Part shown: positions 11,065 through 19,386 of the stretch, piece after piece
How positions within the stretch are numbered: position 1 is the stretch's first letter
Layout: every line of letters begins with the position of its first letter
From: Mycobacterium sp.
GTDB taxonomy: Bacteria; Actinomycetota; Actinomycetes; Mycobacteriales; Mycobacteriaceae
Direction: 5' to 3'
DNA length: 64,000 nt
NCBI GenBank assembly: GCA_021732005.1
Contig: JAKFVT010000025.1
Location: forward strand, 62,001-126,000
The notes under the pieces: generated by a model
What the model saw: only the letters and a program-made list of their open reading frames with translations
What the model was told of the DNA's origin: nothing
The model's database searches: none
Made by a program: the position numbers and the translations under genes

Positions 11065-11844
11065 GTGGGCATTCTCGTTGGCTTTGCGCCGTGGATCGTC
11101 TATTGGGTACTGGTCGGCAACGCGCCGTTCACGACGGCCGTCCTGGTGGCCCTCGCCGTCGCGATCCTCGGGCTGGTGATGAGCCGCACCCGAAAGGTGG
11201 CCGGCCTGACCTTCGAAATCGGTTCTGTCGCAGCGTTTGTCGTACTGACAGTGCTGACCTTCGCGGTGAGCCAAGCGTTCTTGGAGCAGTGGATGCTGCC
11301 GCTGAGCGCTGCGGGCATTCTCCTCATCACGCTCCTCGGGGCGCTGGCCGGCAAGCCCTTCGTGCGGGAATTCGCCGCGGCCGGACGCTCCGAGGAGATC
11401 GTCACCAGCGATCTGTTCACGAAAATCACGTCGCTGCTGACCTGGATCTGGGTCGCCGCCTTCGCCGGGATGACGGTGTCCTCGGCGATCCCGCCGATTG
11501 TGTCGGGCGACGCCACGATCCTCGACACCGCGAACCCGCTGTCCGTTCTGTGTTACTGGGTCGTCCCGTTCGCGCTGCTGGGTCTGGCTGCGGTCGCCTC
11601 GCGCATCCTGCCCGACACCGTGGTTCTCAGCGACGACGTCGTACGTGAGACGTCCTTTGTCGCGTACAGCGAAGCCGCAATCGACGAGCTGTACTACCTG
11701 GCTCAGGAGCACGCCAACCGCGAGGTCGGCGCCGGCAAGGAAGCCTACGACGTCAAAGTCGGCGGGATGGGGATGACGCTGACCGGCGACGACTCCCGCA
11801 AGTCGTGGCCGTCGACGTATCGAGTGCGCGACCGGCGCCGCTGA
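11065..11844 (+). CDS. Multi-pass membrane protein, function unknown
   Basis: A 259-residue protein with six or so hydrophobic helices: residues 2-18, 20-38, 46-68, 72-92, a pair around 128-150, and 160-188. A hydrophilic C-terminal domain of about 70 residues (DDVVRETSFVAYSEAAIDELYYLAQEH) follows. The GTG start begins almost directly in the first helix. No family name could be assigned. It does not obviously belong with its neighbours and is followed by the RipD-like gene on the same strand. Confidence 0.75.
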   Translation: MGILVGFAPWIVYWVLVGNAPFTTAVLVALAVAILGLVMSRTRKVAGLTFEIGSVAAFVVLTVLTFAVSQAFLEQWMLPLSAAGILLITLLGALAGKPFVREFAAAGRSEEIVTSDLFTKITSLLTWIWVAAFAGMTVSSAIPPIVSGDATILDTANPLSVLCYWVVPFALLGLAAVASRILPDTVVLSDDVVRETSFVAYSEAAIDELYYLAQEHANREVGAGKEAYDVKVGGMGMTLTGDDSRKSWPSTYRVRDRRR

Positions 11845-12073
11845 GCAGTCCCGGCGCCGAGCTTCGCGGTTGCTGACGTCGGCTCGATGATCGCAACCGA
11901 TCGGGCAAGGATGCACACCGCTTTGGACACCTTTGCGTCACGGATCGGCTAAAACCCCTGCTCAGACCATAAGCGTGGTACGCGGCTGTCAGCTGATTGC
12001 GGTAGAAAGTGACAGAAGTGACCTCTGTGAAGAGGACGGAGCTTTGCTCAGAGGCGCCCGGAAGGTGGAGATC

Positions 12074-12568
12074 ATGATGAAGAAGCGCTTGTATGCCCTG
12101 GCGATCAGCCTGGTGATGCTGTTCGCCATTCCCGGCCTGTTGGCCCCGACGGCGACCGCCGCTCCGGTAGGCCGGGACCAGTACGTCAACCTCGTGATCC
12201 AGCGCGGGCTCGCCCAGCGTGGCGTGCCCTACGCTTGGGCCGGCGGCGACATCAACGGGCCCACCCTGGGCAAAGGGCCGAGCGCAGCCGTCGTCGGCTT
12301 CGACTCCTCGGGCCTGATCCAGTACATCTACGCCGGCGTCGGAGCCAAGCTGCCGCGCTCCTCGGGAGATATGTACAAAGTGGGCCAGCACGTCACCGCT
12401 GACCAGGCGTTGCCGGGGGATCTGATCTTCTACGGGCCGGACGGCACCCAGAGCGTCGCGATGTTCCTGGGCAACAACCAGATGCTGGAAGTCACCGACA
12501 CGGTCGTCGCGGTGTCCGCGGTGCGCGCCAAAGACATGGCGCCCTACCTGGTCCGCGTCATCGCCTGA
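12074..12568 (+). CDS. ripD: RipD-like NlpC/P60-fold secreted protein lacking catalytic residues
   Basis: A 164-residue exported protein with a Sec signal peptide (residues 1-30, cleavage after TATA-A) and an NlpC/P60 domain. In active endopeptidases the catalytic cysteine sits in a DCSG motif; here the motif reads FDSSGLIQYIY, with Ser in place of Cys. The position where the catalytic His is expected (HVG-IYLG in active members) reads QSVAMFLGNNQML, again Ser. Mycobacterial RipD is known to be non-catalytic and to bind peptidoglycan, so this is most likely RipD, a cell-wall-binding pseudo-enzyme. The start at 12074 is chosen for its GGTGGAG sequence and signal peptide; 47 upstream in-frame codons are not credible. 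Confidence 0.88.
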   Translation: MMKKRLYALAISLVMLFAIPGLLAPTATAAPVGRDQYVNLVIQRGLAQRGVPYAWAGGDINGPTLGKGPSAAVVGFDSSGLIQYIYAGVGAKLPRSSGDMYKVGQHVTADQALPGDLIFYGPDGTQSVAMFLGNNQMLEVTDTVVAVSAVRAKDMAPYLVRVIA

Positions 12569-12579
12569 GTGTCACGCGG

Positions 12580-12632
12580 GGGCGTGCCGTTGACCCGCCG
12601 TGCAGATTCACGGCGCGACGACGAGCACGCCC
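12580..12632. terminator. Candidate bidirectional terminator (nested hairpins)
   Basis: Outer arms GGGCGTGC (12580-12587) and GCACGCCC (12625-12632) enclose a perfect hairpin CGCCGTG-CAGATT-CACGGCG (12596-12615). It lies between the convergent ripD-like and DUF4193 genes. There is no T tract, as is usual in mycobacteria. Confidence 0.5.
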
Positions 12633-12663
12633 ACCGCCAGGTGAGACCGTGCAGACCGGCCGC

Positions 12664-12954
12664 CTAGACGCAGTCGGTGCAGACCAGGCCGGTGGCATCC
12701 GCCAGCCGGCTGCGGTGGTGCACCAGAAAGCAGCTGCTGCAGGTGAACTCGTCAGCCTGCTTGGGGATGACCCGCACCGTGAGCTCTTCGTCTGACAGGT
12801 CGGCACCGGGCAGCTCGAAGGAGTCCGCGGCTTCCGCCTCATCGATATCTATTACGGCCGTGGCCGTGTCCTTGCGCCGTCCCGCCAGGTCTTCCAGCGA
12901 CTCTTCCTCAGGCTCGGCCTGGGTGCGGCGGGGGGCGTCGTAATCAACCGTCAT
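12664..12954 (-). CDS. DUF4193 protein with a C-terminal zinc ribbon
   Basis: A 96-residue protein of the actinobacterial DUF4193 family. The N-terminal half is acidic (EEESLEDLAGRRKD; VIDIDEAEAADSFELPGADLSDEEL); the C-terminal half carries two Cys pairs, CSSC and CTDC, separated by HHRSRL, forming a zinc-binding knuckle. The ATG at 12954 has AAAGG ten bases upstream and gives the family's usual MTVDYDAPRR opening; the 13-residue Arg/Lys-rich extension to 12993 is rejected. Function is unknown; the family is strongly conserved in mycobacteria. Confidence 0.92.
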   Translation of the reverse strand: MTVDYDAPRRTQAEPEEESLEDLAGRRKDTATAVIDIDEAEAADSFELPGADLSDEELTVRVIPKQADEFTCSSCFLVHHRSRLADATGLVCTDCV

Positions 12955-13124
12955 GATCCGTGCCTTTCGTTTCCGCATTCGACGTCGCGTCAACGCGGTC
13001 GAATGCGAGTTTGTTCCCGTAGCCGGTCTCTGCTAAACACCGTTGTTTCCGGCTGTGTGTGCGCTGGGTCCTGCCTCGCTGTGGCCTGCGGATTCGCACG
13101 CCATAGGCACGTTGAAAGCTGGGC

Positions 13125-13946
13125 TCAGGTTCGCCAGAGAGATTCCTGGGCGACGCTGGCGATCAGGGTACCGTCATCGCGCTGAAATGAGCCGTGAGCC
13201 AATCCCCGCGCGTCGCTGTGACTCACCGCGGTGGCGTCGTAGAGATGCCACTGGTGGGGGTCGGTCGGCCGGTGCAGCCACAAGGCGTGGTCGAGGCTGG
13301 CGGCTCCGCCCGGGCCGGGGAATTCCGGGCCCGGCGGACGAGCCGAGGACACCATGCCCAGGTCGGAGATGAAGGTCAGCGCGCAGGCCCGAAGCAGGGG
13401 ATCGTCCTCGACCGGTTCGCGGGTGCGGAACCAGAACGGCTGGGTGGGCCATTCGACGCGGCTCTGCGGCCCAGGTGCGAGCCGAACGTCGAAGTGATCG
13501 GCCCACCCGGCCGGCAGTCGTGTGAGAACCGTCGCGTCCGTCAGCGGCACCCGCGGTTCCCGCGGCAGCTGCCAGTCGGTGGTCGCCTCGGGTTGGTGGA
13601 ACGAGGCCAGCATCTCGAATATCGCGACGCCGTCCTGCGTTGCGGTGACGCGGCGGGTGTTGAAAGAGCGGCCGTCCCGGGTGATCTCGACGGTGAAGTG
13701 GATGTCGACGCCGATCCGGCCGCCTTTGATGAAGTAGGCATGCAGCGACTGCGGCAGCCGGCCGGGTTCCACGGTGGCGCCCGCGGCCGCCAGTGCCTGC
13801 GCGGCGATCAACCCGCCGAAGAGCCGGGGACCCGCACCGTAAGACGCCGATGCGCGAAAAGTGTGCCCGCTGCGGTCGAGTTGAACCACCTCGGCGATCC
13901 AGCTCGACATGCTCTCCCCGGGGTCGTCGTCGAAAATCGCACTCAC
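13125..13946 (-). CDS. Acyl-CoA thioesterase II-like (TesB family)
   Basis: A 273-residue double-hotdog protein that should hydrolyse acyl-CoA to free acid and CoA. The first hotdog has ASYGAGPRLFGGLIAAQALAAA and PQSLHAYFIKGGR; the second ends with HDA-like SLDHALWLHRP and LAHGSFQRDDGTLIASVAQESL. The GTG at 13946 is used; an internal ATG at 13910 is possible. The start codons of this gene and the fatty-acyl-AMP ligase are only 22 bases apart and divergent, so the two are probably expressed together. That pairing suggests editing or release of the same acyl substrates. Confidence 0.88.
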   Translation of the reverse strand: MSAIFDDDPGESMSSWIAEVVQLDRSGHTFRASASYGAGPRLFGGLIAAQALAAAGATVEPGRLPQSLHAYFIKGGRIGVDIHFTVEITRDGRSFNTRRVTATQDGVAIFEMLASFHQPEATTDWQLPREPRVPLTDATVLTRLPAGWADHFDVRLAPGPQSRVEWPTQPFWFRTREPVEDDPLLRACALTFISDLGMVSSARPPGPEFPGPGGAASLDHALWLHRPTDPHQWHLYDATAVSHSDARGLAHGSFQRDDGTLIASVAQESLWRT

Positions 13947-13956
13947 GATAGCGTCC

Positions 13957-13962
13957 TAGACT
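13957..13962 (+). promoter_or_regulatory. -10 element for the leaderless acyl-AMP ligase gene
   Basis: TAGACT ends six bases before the ATG at 13969; no Shine-Dalgarno is present. The element lies within the 22-base divergent spacer shared with the thioesterase gene. Confidence 0.55.
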
Positions 13963-13968
13963 CCTGGC

Positions 13969-15822
13969 ATGGACCGCGGCCACGTCGACGCACCAGAGGG
14001 TCTGCTTCGGATCGAAGACTGCTTGGACGCCGACGGAAACGTCGTCTTACCGGCGGGCGTGACGTTGATCTCGTTGATCGACCGCAACATCGCCAACGTC
14101 GGCGACACCATCGCGTACCGCTACCTCGATTACAGCCGCTCGGCCGAACCGGTGGTCTTCGAGCTGACCTGGACTCAGCTCGGTCAGCGCCTGCGCGCCA
14201 TCGCGGCCCATGTACAGCGCAGCGCTGCTCGTGGTGACCGGGTCGCGATATTGGCGCCGCAGGGGCTGGACTACATCGCCGGTTTCTTCGCCGCGATCAA
14301 GGCGGGCACCATCGCTGTGCCGTTGTTCGCTCCCGAATTGCCCGGCCACGCCGAACGTCTCGACACCGCTCTCGGTGATTCGCAGCCCGCCCTGGTGCTC
14401 ACCACCGCAGCCGCCGCTGACAGTGTGCGGGGCTTTCTGGCCAAGCTGCCGTCGGCTCGGCAGCCGCAGCTGCTGATCATCGACGAGATTCCCGATTCCT
14501 CGGCCGCCGACTTCGTCGAGACCGCTGTCGACGCCGACGACGTGTCGCATCTGCAATACACGTCGGGCTCGACCCGGCCGCCGGCCGGCGTGGAAATCAC
14601 CCACCGGGCCGTCGGTACGAATCTGATCCAGATGATCCTGTCCATCGATCTGCTCGACCGAAATACCCACGGCGTCAGCTGGTTACCGCTCTACCACGAT
14701 ATGGGCTTGTCGATGATCGGCTTCCCGACGGTGTACGGGGGACACTCCACATTGCTGTCACCGACCGCCTTCATCCGCAGGCCGCAACGCTGGATCCGGG
14801 CGCTTTCCGATGCGTCCCGGTACGGCCACGTCATCACCGCCGCACCGAATTTCGCATACGAGTGGACCGCTGCGCGCGGCCTGCCCGACGCCGAGGACGA
14901 CATCGATCTGAGCAATGTGGTGATGATCATCGGGTCGGAACCGGTGAGCGCCGACGCGATCGCCACGTTCTCCGATGCGTTCGCACCGCATGGTCTGCCG
15001 CCGACGGCCTTCAAGCCGTCGTATGGCATCGCCGAGGCCACCCTGTTCGTGGCGACCATCGCACCGACCGCGCAGCCCACCGTGATCCGCCTGGACCGTG
15101 AGCGGTTGGCGCAGGGACTGGCGCAGGAGGCCGGCGAGGACACCGACGCGGTCACCCAGGTGTCGTGCGGCCAGGTGGCCCGCAGCCTGTGGGCGGCGAT
15201 CGTCGACCCGGCGACCGGCGAAGAGCTGCCCGACGGCCGCATCGGTGAAATTTGGTTGCACGGCAACAATGTCGGCCGCGGCTATTGGGGTCAGCCGCAG
15301 GAGAGCCGCCGAGTGTTCGGGGCCAGGCTTGTCCGCCGACGGGCCGAGGACAGCCACGCCGGCAGCGTGCCCGCCGACGGCGCCTGGTTGCGCACCGGCG
15401 ACCTCGGCTTCTATCTCGGCGGCGAGCTCTACGTCGCCGGGCGCCTCGCCGACATCGTGGTGCTCGACGGCCGGACGCTGTATCCGCACGACATCGAAAA
15501 GACCACCGCGGATTCCTCAGCGCTGGTCAGGCACGGGTACGTGGCGGCATTCACCGTTCCGAAGAACCAAATGCCTGGTGCGACAACACAAGACGCCACA
15601 GAACAGCTGGTGATCATCGCCGAACGGGCGGCCGGCACCAGCCGCAGCGACCCGGCAGCCGCGATTGCAGCCATCCGGTCGGCGGTGTTCGACCGTCACG
15701 GTATCGAGGCCGCCGACGTGCGGCTGTTGCCCGCGGGCGCCATCCCGCGCACCACCAGCGGCAAACTGGCCCGGCGGGCCTGCCGCGCCGAATACCTCTC
15801 CGATGCGCTGCGGGCGCGGTGA
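13969..15822 (+). CDS. Fatty-acyl-AMP ligase, FadD32-like
   Basis: Adenylates a fatty acid for transfer to an acyl carrier protein. The 617-residue protein matches the FadD32 branch over its length: LAYRYLDYS-type opening, the P-loop-like core SHLQYTSGSTRPPAGVEITH, SWLPLYHDMGL, KPSYGIAEATLFV, the hinge region LRTGDLGFYLGGELYVAGRLADIVVLDGR, and the conserved C-terminal lysine in PRTTSGKLARRACRAEY. True fadD32 sits beside pks13 and the mycolate locus; neither is here, so this is a paralogue. No polyketide synthase or carrier protein is adjacent, leaving the acceptor unknown. The PheC-like gene starts four bases after its stop. Confidence 0.93.
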   Translation: MDRGHVDAPEGLLRIEDCLDADGNVVLPAGVTLISLIDRNIANVGDTIAYRYLDYSRSAEPVVFELTWTQLGQRLRAIAAHVQRSAARGDRVAILAPQGLDYIAGFFAAIKAGTIAVPLFAPELPGHAERLDTALGDSQPALVLTTAAAADSVRGFLAKLPSARQPQLLIIDEIPDSSAADFVETAVDADDVSHLQYTSGSTRPPAGVEITHRAVGTNLIQMILSIDLLDRNTHGVSWLPLYHDMGLSMIGFPTVYGGHSTLLSPTAFIRRPQRWIRALSDASRYGHVITAAPNFAYEWTAARGLPDAEDDIDLSNVVMIIGSEPVSADAIATFSDAFAPHGLPPTAFKPSYGIAEATLFVATIAPTAQPTVIRLDRERLAQGLAQEAGEDTDAVTQVSCGQVARSLWAAIVDPATGEELPDGRIGEIWLHGNNVGRGYWGQPQESRRVFGARLVRRRAEDSHAGSVPADGAWLRTGDLGFYLGGELYVAGRLADIVVLDGRTLYPHDIEKTTADSSALVRHGYVAAFTVPKNQMPGATTQDATEQLVIIAERAAGTSRSDPAAAIAAIRSAVFDRHGIEAADVRLLPAGAIPRTTSGKLARRACRAEYLSDALRAR

Positions 15823-15826
15823 TCGT

Positions 15827-16615
15827 ATGCGGCCGTTGACCTTTGGCGCACTCGCCATCATTGCGGTGCTCAGCGCATGCGTTGCGGCGCCGGTCGCCTG
15901 GGCCGGCGGCCCGGCCACCCTGAAGGTCTGCACCACCGGTGACTACCGGCCCCTGACCTACCGCGACCCGGCGACAGGACAGTACAGCGGGGTCGACATC
16001 GACATGGCCGCCGATTTGGCCGCGCACCTCGGGCGCACCGCGGTGTTCGTCCCCACCACCTGGTCGACTCTCATCGCCGACCTCACCTCACCGGGACGAT
16101 GCGATATCGCGATGGGCGGCATCACCGACACTCCCGAGCGCCGCCGCGTCGTCGACGTCACCCGGGCCTATCTGGCCAGCGGCAAGACCGCGCTGGTTCC
16201 GGCGGCCAACGCCGAGCGGCTGGCGACCATCGAGCAGATCAACCAGCCCGGTGTACGGGTCATCGAGAACAGCGGCGGCACCAACGAACAGTTCGCCCGC
16301 ACCCACTTCCCCGACGCGCAGCTCGCGATCTGGCCGGACAACACCACCATCTTCGATCAGCTCGCGACCGGTGGCGCCGACGTCATGGTCACCGACGCCA
16401 TCGAAGCCATCTACCAGTCGTCGCTACACCCCGAGTTGGTGGCCCAGCACCCCGCGGATCCCTTAACCTCCGAGGTCAAGGCCTACCTGCTGCCCAAGGG
16501 CAGCCCCGTCGCCGCTGCGACCGACGCCTGGCTCGCCGGTGCGCTCCACGACGGCACTTACGCCGGCAGCTACGAACGGTGGCTGCACGCTCCGGTACCC
16601 GATCCGCCGAGCTAG
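15827..16615 (+). CDS. PheC-like periplasmic substrate-binding-fold protein (cyclohexadienyl dehydratase family)
   Basis: A 262-residue exported protein with the type 2 periplasmic-binding fold. It shares with Pseudomonas PheC (prephenate/arogenate dehydratase) the segments TTGDYRPLTYRDP, SGVDIDMAADLAAHLGR, TTWSTLIADL, CDIAMGGIT, a GGTNEQFARTH motif, PDNTTIFDQL and MVTDAIEA. These are stronger matches than to a plain amino-acid binding protein. The N-terminus has a signal peptide with a possible lipobox (LSAC at residues 15-18) and an alternative cleavage after AWA, so it may be a lipoprotein. It begins four bases after the acyl-AMP ligase stop, so translation is probably coupled. No ABC transporter partner is nearby. 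Confidence 0.83.
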   Translation: MRPLTFGALAIIAVLSACVAAPVAWAGGPATLKVCTTGDYRPLTYRDPATGQYSGVDIDMAADLAAHLGRTAVFVPTTWSTLIADLTSPGRCDIAMGGITDTPERRRVVDVTRAYLASGKTALVPAANAERLATIEQINQPGVRVIENSGGTNEQFARTHFPDAQLAIWPDNTTIFDQLATGGADVMVTDAIEAIYQSSLHPELVAQHPADPLTSEVKAYLLPKGSPVAAATDAWLAGALHDGTYAGSYERWLHAPVPDPPS

Positions 16616-16620
16616 GCGGT

Positions 16621-17062
16621 TTAGCGGCCCTTCCACTGCGGCGTGCGCTTCTCCCGCCATGCCTGCAGGCCTTCGGCGACGTCCTCGGTGGCGCCGGCGA
16701 CCTTCCGCATCACCTCGCCGAAACGTACCGACTCGATCCAGCCCATGTCGGCGGTCCGCCAGGCCACTTCTTTGGTGGCTCGCTGCGCCAGCGGCGCGGC
16801 TTCGGTCAGAGTTCTGGCCCAGGCCTGGGCCTCGGCCTGCAGGTCCTGGGGTTCGACGAGCTTCCACACCAGCCCGATCTCCTTGGCCCGCTGGGCGCTG
16901 ATGGGCTTGCCGGTGAGAAGCAGCTCCATGGCGTTGGCCCAGCCGACACGATGCGGCATTGATGTCCTGGCGGAGCGGGCCGTTGATGGCGTTGCGCGCT
17001 TCCGGCCGGTTGAGGGTGATCGTCGCGACGTGCTCTTCCAGCTGATAGGTGACGAGGCTCAT
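16621..17062 (-). pseudogene. Enoyl-CoA hydratase pseudogene with internal deletion
   Basis: The first 36 codons from 17062 encode a normal crotonase N-terminus (TYQLEEHVATITLNRPEARNAIN). The frame then shifts near 16960, and the last 112 codons from 16959 encode a normal crotonase C-terminus (PHRVGWANAMELLLTGKPISAQRAKEIGLVWKLVEP through to KRTPQWKGR). Family members are about 255 residues; the roughly 105 codons carrying both oxyanion-hole segments and the catalytic region are missing. A single deletion that was not a multiple of three explains both the gap and the frameshift. The remnant cannot be active. Confidence 0.88.
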
Positions 17063-17373
17063 TGGTGCACTCTAGTTTCGGGCGAGGCCGCCCGAAACGT
17101 GTGACGCGACCATAGTTTGCTGGATTTGCATAACTGGGAATGTTATCGAGTAAATTACCGCTCTTTGACTAAAAGCAATTGTCGCCATTCAAATGGTAGC
17201 AAACATTTGATACAGGCTGGTCGGCGATAACTCCATTCGTTTGAATGAACAGCGAGACGTGCGGGTAGAAGGGGGGTAATTTTCGCATGCGACAACAGAA
17301 ACTTTGACGGGCAAGAGCTTTCACACTGCGAAGTGAATGCCTGTTGAGGGTGCCGATGGTGGGGGGATCACGG
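17063..17373. other. 311-base intergenic region, AT-richer than its surroundings
   Basis: No ORF with coding character. The stretch 17110-17200 is unusually AT-rich for this genome. It presumably holds the promoter and leader of the secreted protein gene. A GTTT and a GGGTAG occur near 17239-17257 but 20 bases apart, too far for a SigF-type promoter. No repeat or RNA structure was recognised. Confidence 0.5.
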
Positions 17374-19383
17374 ATGTCAGTAGAAGACTTTCCGTCGTAT
17401 TCACGACGATCGGTGGCTCCCGCGAACTTCGATGTCGATTGTCGTCGCACCGCGCTGAACATCGGCCGGATTGGCGCCCTCGCGGTGGCATTGGGTGTCG
17501 GTTCGGCCATGCTGACCGGCGGCACCGCGCACGCCGACAGTACCGGCAGTGATTCCGCCCACTCGGCGTCCAACGGATCGGCGCAAGCCGGGTCGGCGCG
17601 CTCGGCGCGGCACTCGGCCGCGGGTCCGTCAACCCCGCGATCCGGATCGCGGACCGCGCCGCGAACGGAAAGCCCCCAGGCCGCGGCGTCCACACCGGTC
17701 ACCGTGACGCGCAAGGCCGCAGCAGTCGCGGACCCTCTGGGCGGCAAGAGCGCGGCGCTCACCGCCCCGGCCCAGACGGCCACCGTGTCGGCCGCCGCGG
17801 TCCGGGACGATGTCTTGGTGTCGCAGACCGTTGCGACCGCGCGTAGCGTCGCCAGCCCCACGGCCTCGGTCAATACGATCATCACCGCAACCCGCACGGC
17901 GCTGGAAACCTTGCTGCACAACGTCAAACCCCCGGCCCTACCACCGCCTCAGCTGCTGCTGTCGCTGCTGGCCTGGGCGCGTAGGGAATTCGACTCGCTG
18001 TTCGGTGCGCCGGCGGGCACCGAAGCCACGGCGGCGACTCCCGGGACAGCCACCAGCGGCACCACTACCACCGTCGTCATCGAGGGCGAGTCGCTGGCAG
18101 TCGATCCCGCCAAAGCCGGTAGCACCTATTCCGACACCGCGGCGTCCGGGCGCAAAGCGTTGCTGCTGTCCACCAATTCGACTGCCACAAAGACGCTTTC
18201 CCTCCCGTCGGCGACTGGCCTGGTCATTCGTGCCCGTGGTGACCAGTACAACGGCGCGCCGCTGATGACGGTGTCGGTCGACGGCGTCGTGGTCGCCACG
18301 ACGTCGGTGTCATCGACGTCGTGGACCGATTATTCGATCCCGGTGTCGCTGTCGGCGGGCACCCACACGATCAGCATCGCGTTCACCAACGATCTGCGGC
18401 AGTCCGCGGCCAAGGACCGCAACCTGCGCATCGACAAGATCACCGTCGTCCCGGGCGCCACCTCGACTCCGCCCTCGACGCAGACGCCGCCCTACTTCCA
18501 GGCGGCTGACTGGTTGTGGAAGCCGATCGTGGCCAATCCCGTGCTCGCCGCGAACAGTGCCACGTGGGTCAAGTACCTGTCCGCGGCCAATGCCCAACAC
18601 GTGGCCGACCTCTACGACAGCGGTGTCACCCTGGTCTCGGCAACGCAAATCACGGCATCGACGCCCCGCTACGACGTGAAGTTCACCGAACCGTGGGGAA
18701 GCGACCCGTTCGGCACCTACACCGTCGCCATCCCGCTGGGACTCAACCTACCGTCGGGCTCGGACCGCCAGATCGCGATCCTCGACCCGAACACGGGTAA
18801 GGCGTACGGCATATGGCAAGCCAGCTATGACAGCGCGACCAACACCTGGACAGCCGCCTGGGGCGGCATGACCGATCTCAGCGGTAACGGTATCGACCAG
18901 TCCGGCTCCGCCACAGCGACGAACATCGCGCGCTACGCCGGAGTCGTCACCGCGGCGGAATTCAGTACCGCGGTCAGGGCCAACAGCGGGATCAACCACG
19001 CGCTGTTCATCTCCAGTGACATCGCCAGCGCGCTGTTCACCGGGCCGGCGACGAAGTCGGACGGCACCAACATGGCCGGGGTGACGACGCCGATACCCGA
19101 GGGCACCCGGATCCAGCTGGACCCGTCCATCGACGTCGACGCGATCCCCGGCATCTCGCCCGCCGAGAAGGTGATCGCCAAGACGCTTCAGACCTACGGC
19201 GCCTACGTCGGTGATCAGGGTGGCGCGCGGATGGCCTTCGTCTTCGAAGTCACCCCCGACGCGACGTCGCCGACGAACCCGGGCGCGGTGTGGACCAACG
19301 CCGGGCTGTCCTGGGACTACTACGACATGGCCGACATCCCGTGGTCCCGGCTCCGCGTCTTGGCGAACTGGGACGGGTCCTGA
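17374..19383 (+). CDS. Large secreted protein with a carbohydrate-binding-like module
   Basis: A 669-residue exported protein. Residues 1-65 form a long mycobacterial signal region (Arg-rich, then IGALAVALGVGSAMLTGG, cleavage near AHA-D). A low-complexity Ser/Ala/Thr linker runs to about 230. Residues 235-360 form a beta-sandwich resembling Ca-dependent xylan-binding modules of the CBM36/CBM60 kind (IEGESLAV; YNGAPLMTVSVDGV; SAGTHTISIAFTND). After a Pro/Thr linker, a 310-residue C-terminal domain of unknown family begins at FQAADWLWKPI. No glycosidase signature was seen. The ATG at 17374 follows a G-rich ribosome-binding site (GTGGGGGG). A role in binding or processing an external polysaccharide is inference. 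Confidence 0.78.
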   Translation: MSVEDFPSYSRRSVAPANFDVDCRRTALNIGRIGALAVALGVGSAMLTGGTAHADSTGSDSAHSASNGSAQAGSARSARHSAAGPSTPRSGSRTAPRTESPQAAASTPVTVTRKAAAVADPLGGKSAALTAPAQTATVSAAAVRDDVLVSQTVATARSVASPTASVNTIITATRTALETLLHNVKPPALPPPQLLLSLLAWARREFDSLFGAPAGTEATAATPGTATSGTTTTVVIEGESLAVDPAKAGSTYSDTAASGRKALLLSTNSTATKTLSLPSATGLVIRARGDQYNGAPLMTVSVDGVVVATTSVSSTSWTDYSIPVSLSAGTHTISIAFTNDLRQSAAKDRNLRIDKITVVPGATSTPPSTQTPPYFQAADWLWKPIVANPVLAANSATWVKYLSAANAQHVADLYDSGVTLVSATQITASTPRYDVKFTEPWGSDPFGTYTVAIPLGLNLPSGSDRQIAILDPNTGKAYGIWQASYDSATNTWTAAWGGMTDLSGNGIDQSGSATATNIARYAGVVTAAEFSTAVRANSGINHALFISSDIASALFTGPATKSDGTNMAGVTTPIPEGTRIQLDPSIDVDAIPGISPAEKVIAKTLQTYGAYVGDQGGARMAFVFEVTPDATSPTNPGAVWTNAGLSWDYYDMADIPWSRLRVLANWDGS

Positions 19384-19386
19384 CGC

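Noticed and set aside
15827..16615. Simple amino-acid ABC-transporter binding protein
   Set aside because: Specific segments (TTGDYRPLTY, GGTNEQFARTH, PDNTTIFDQL) match PheC more closely and no transporter genes are adjacent.
17239..17257. SigF-type promoter before the large secreted protein gene
   Set aside because: GTTT and GGGTAG are present but 20 bases apart, outside the 15-17 range.
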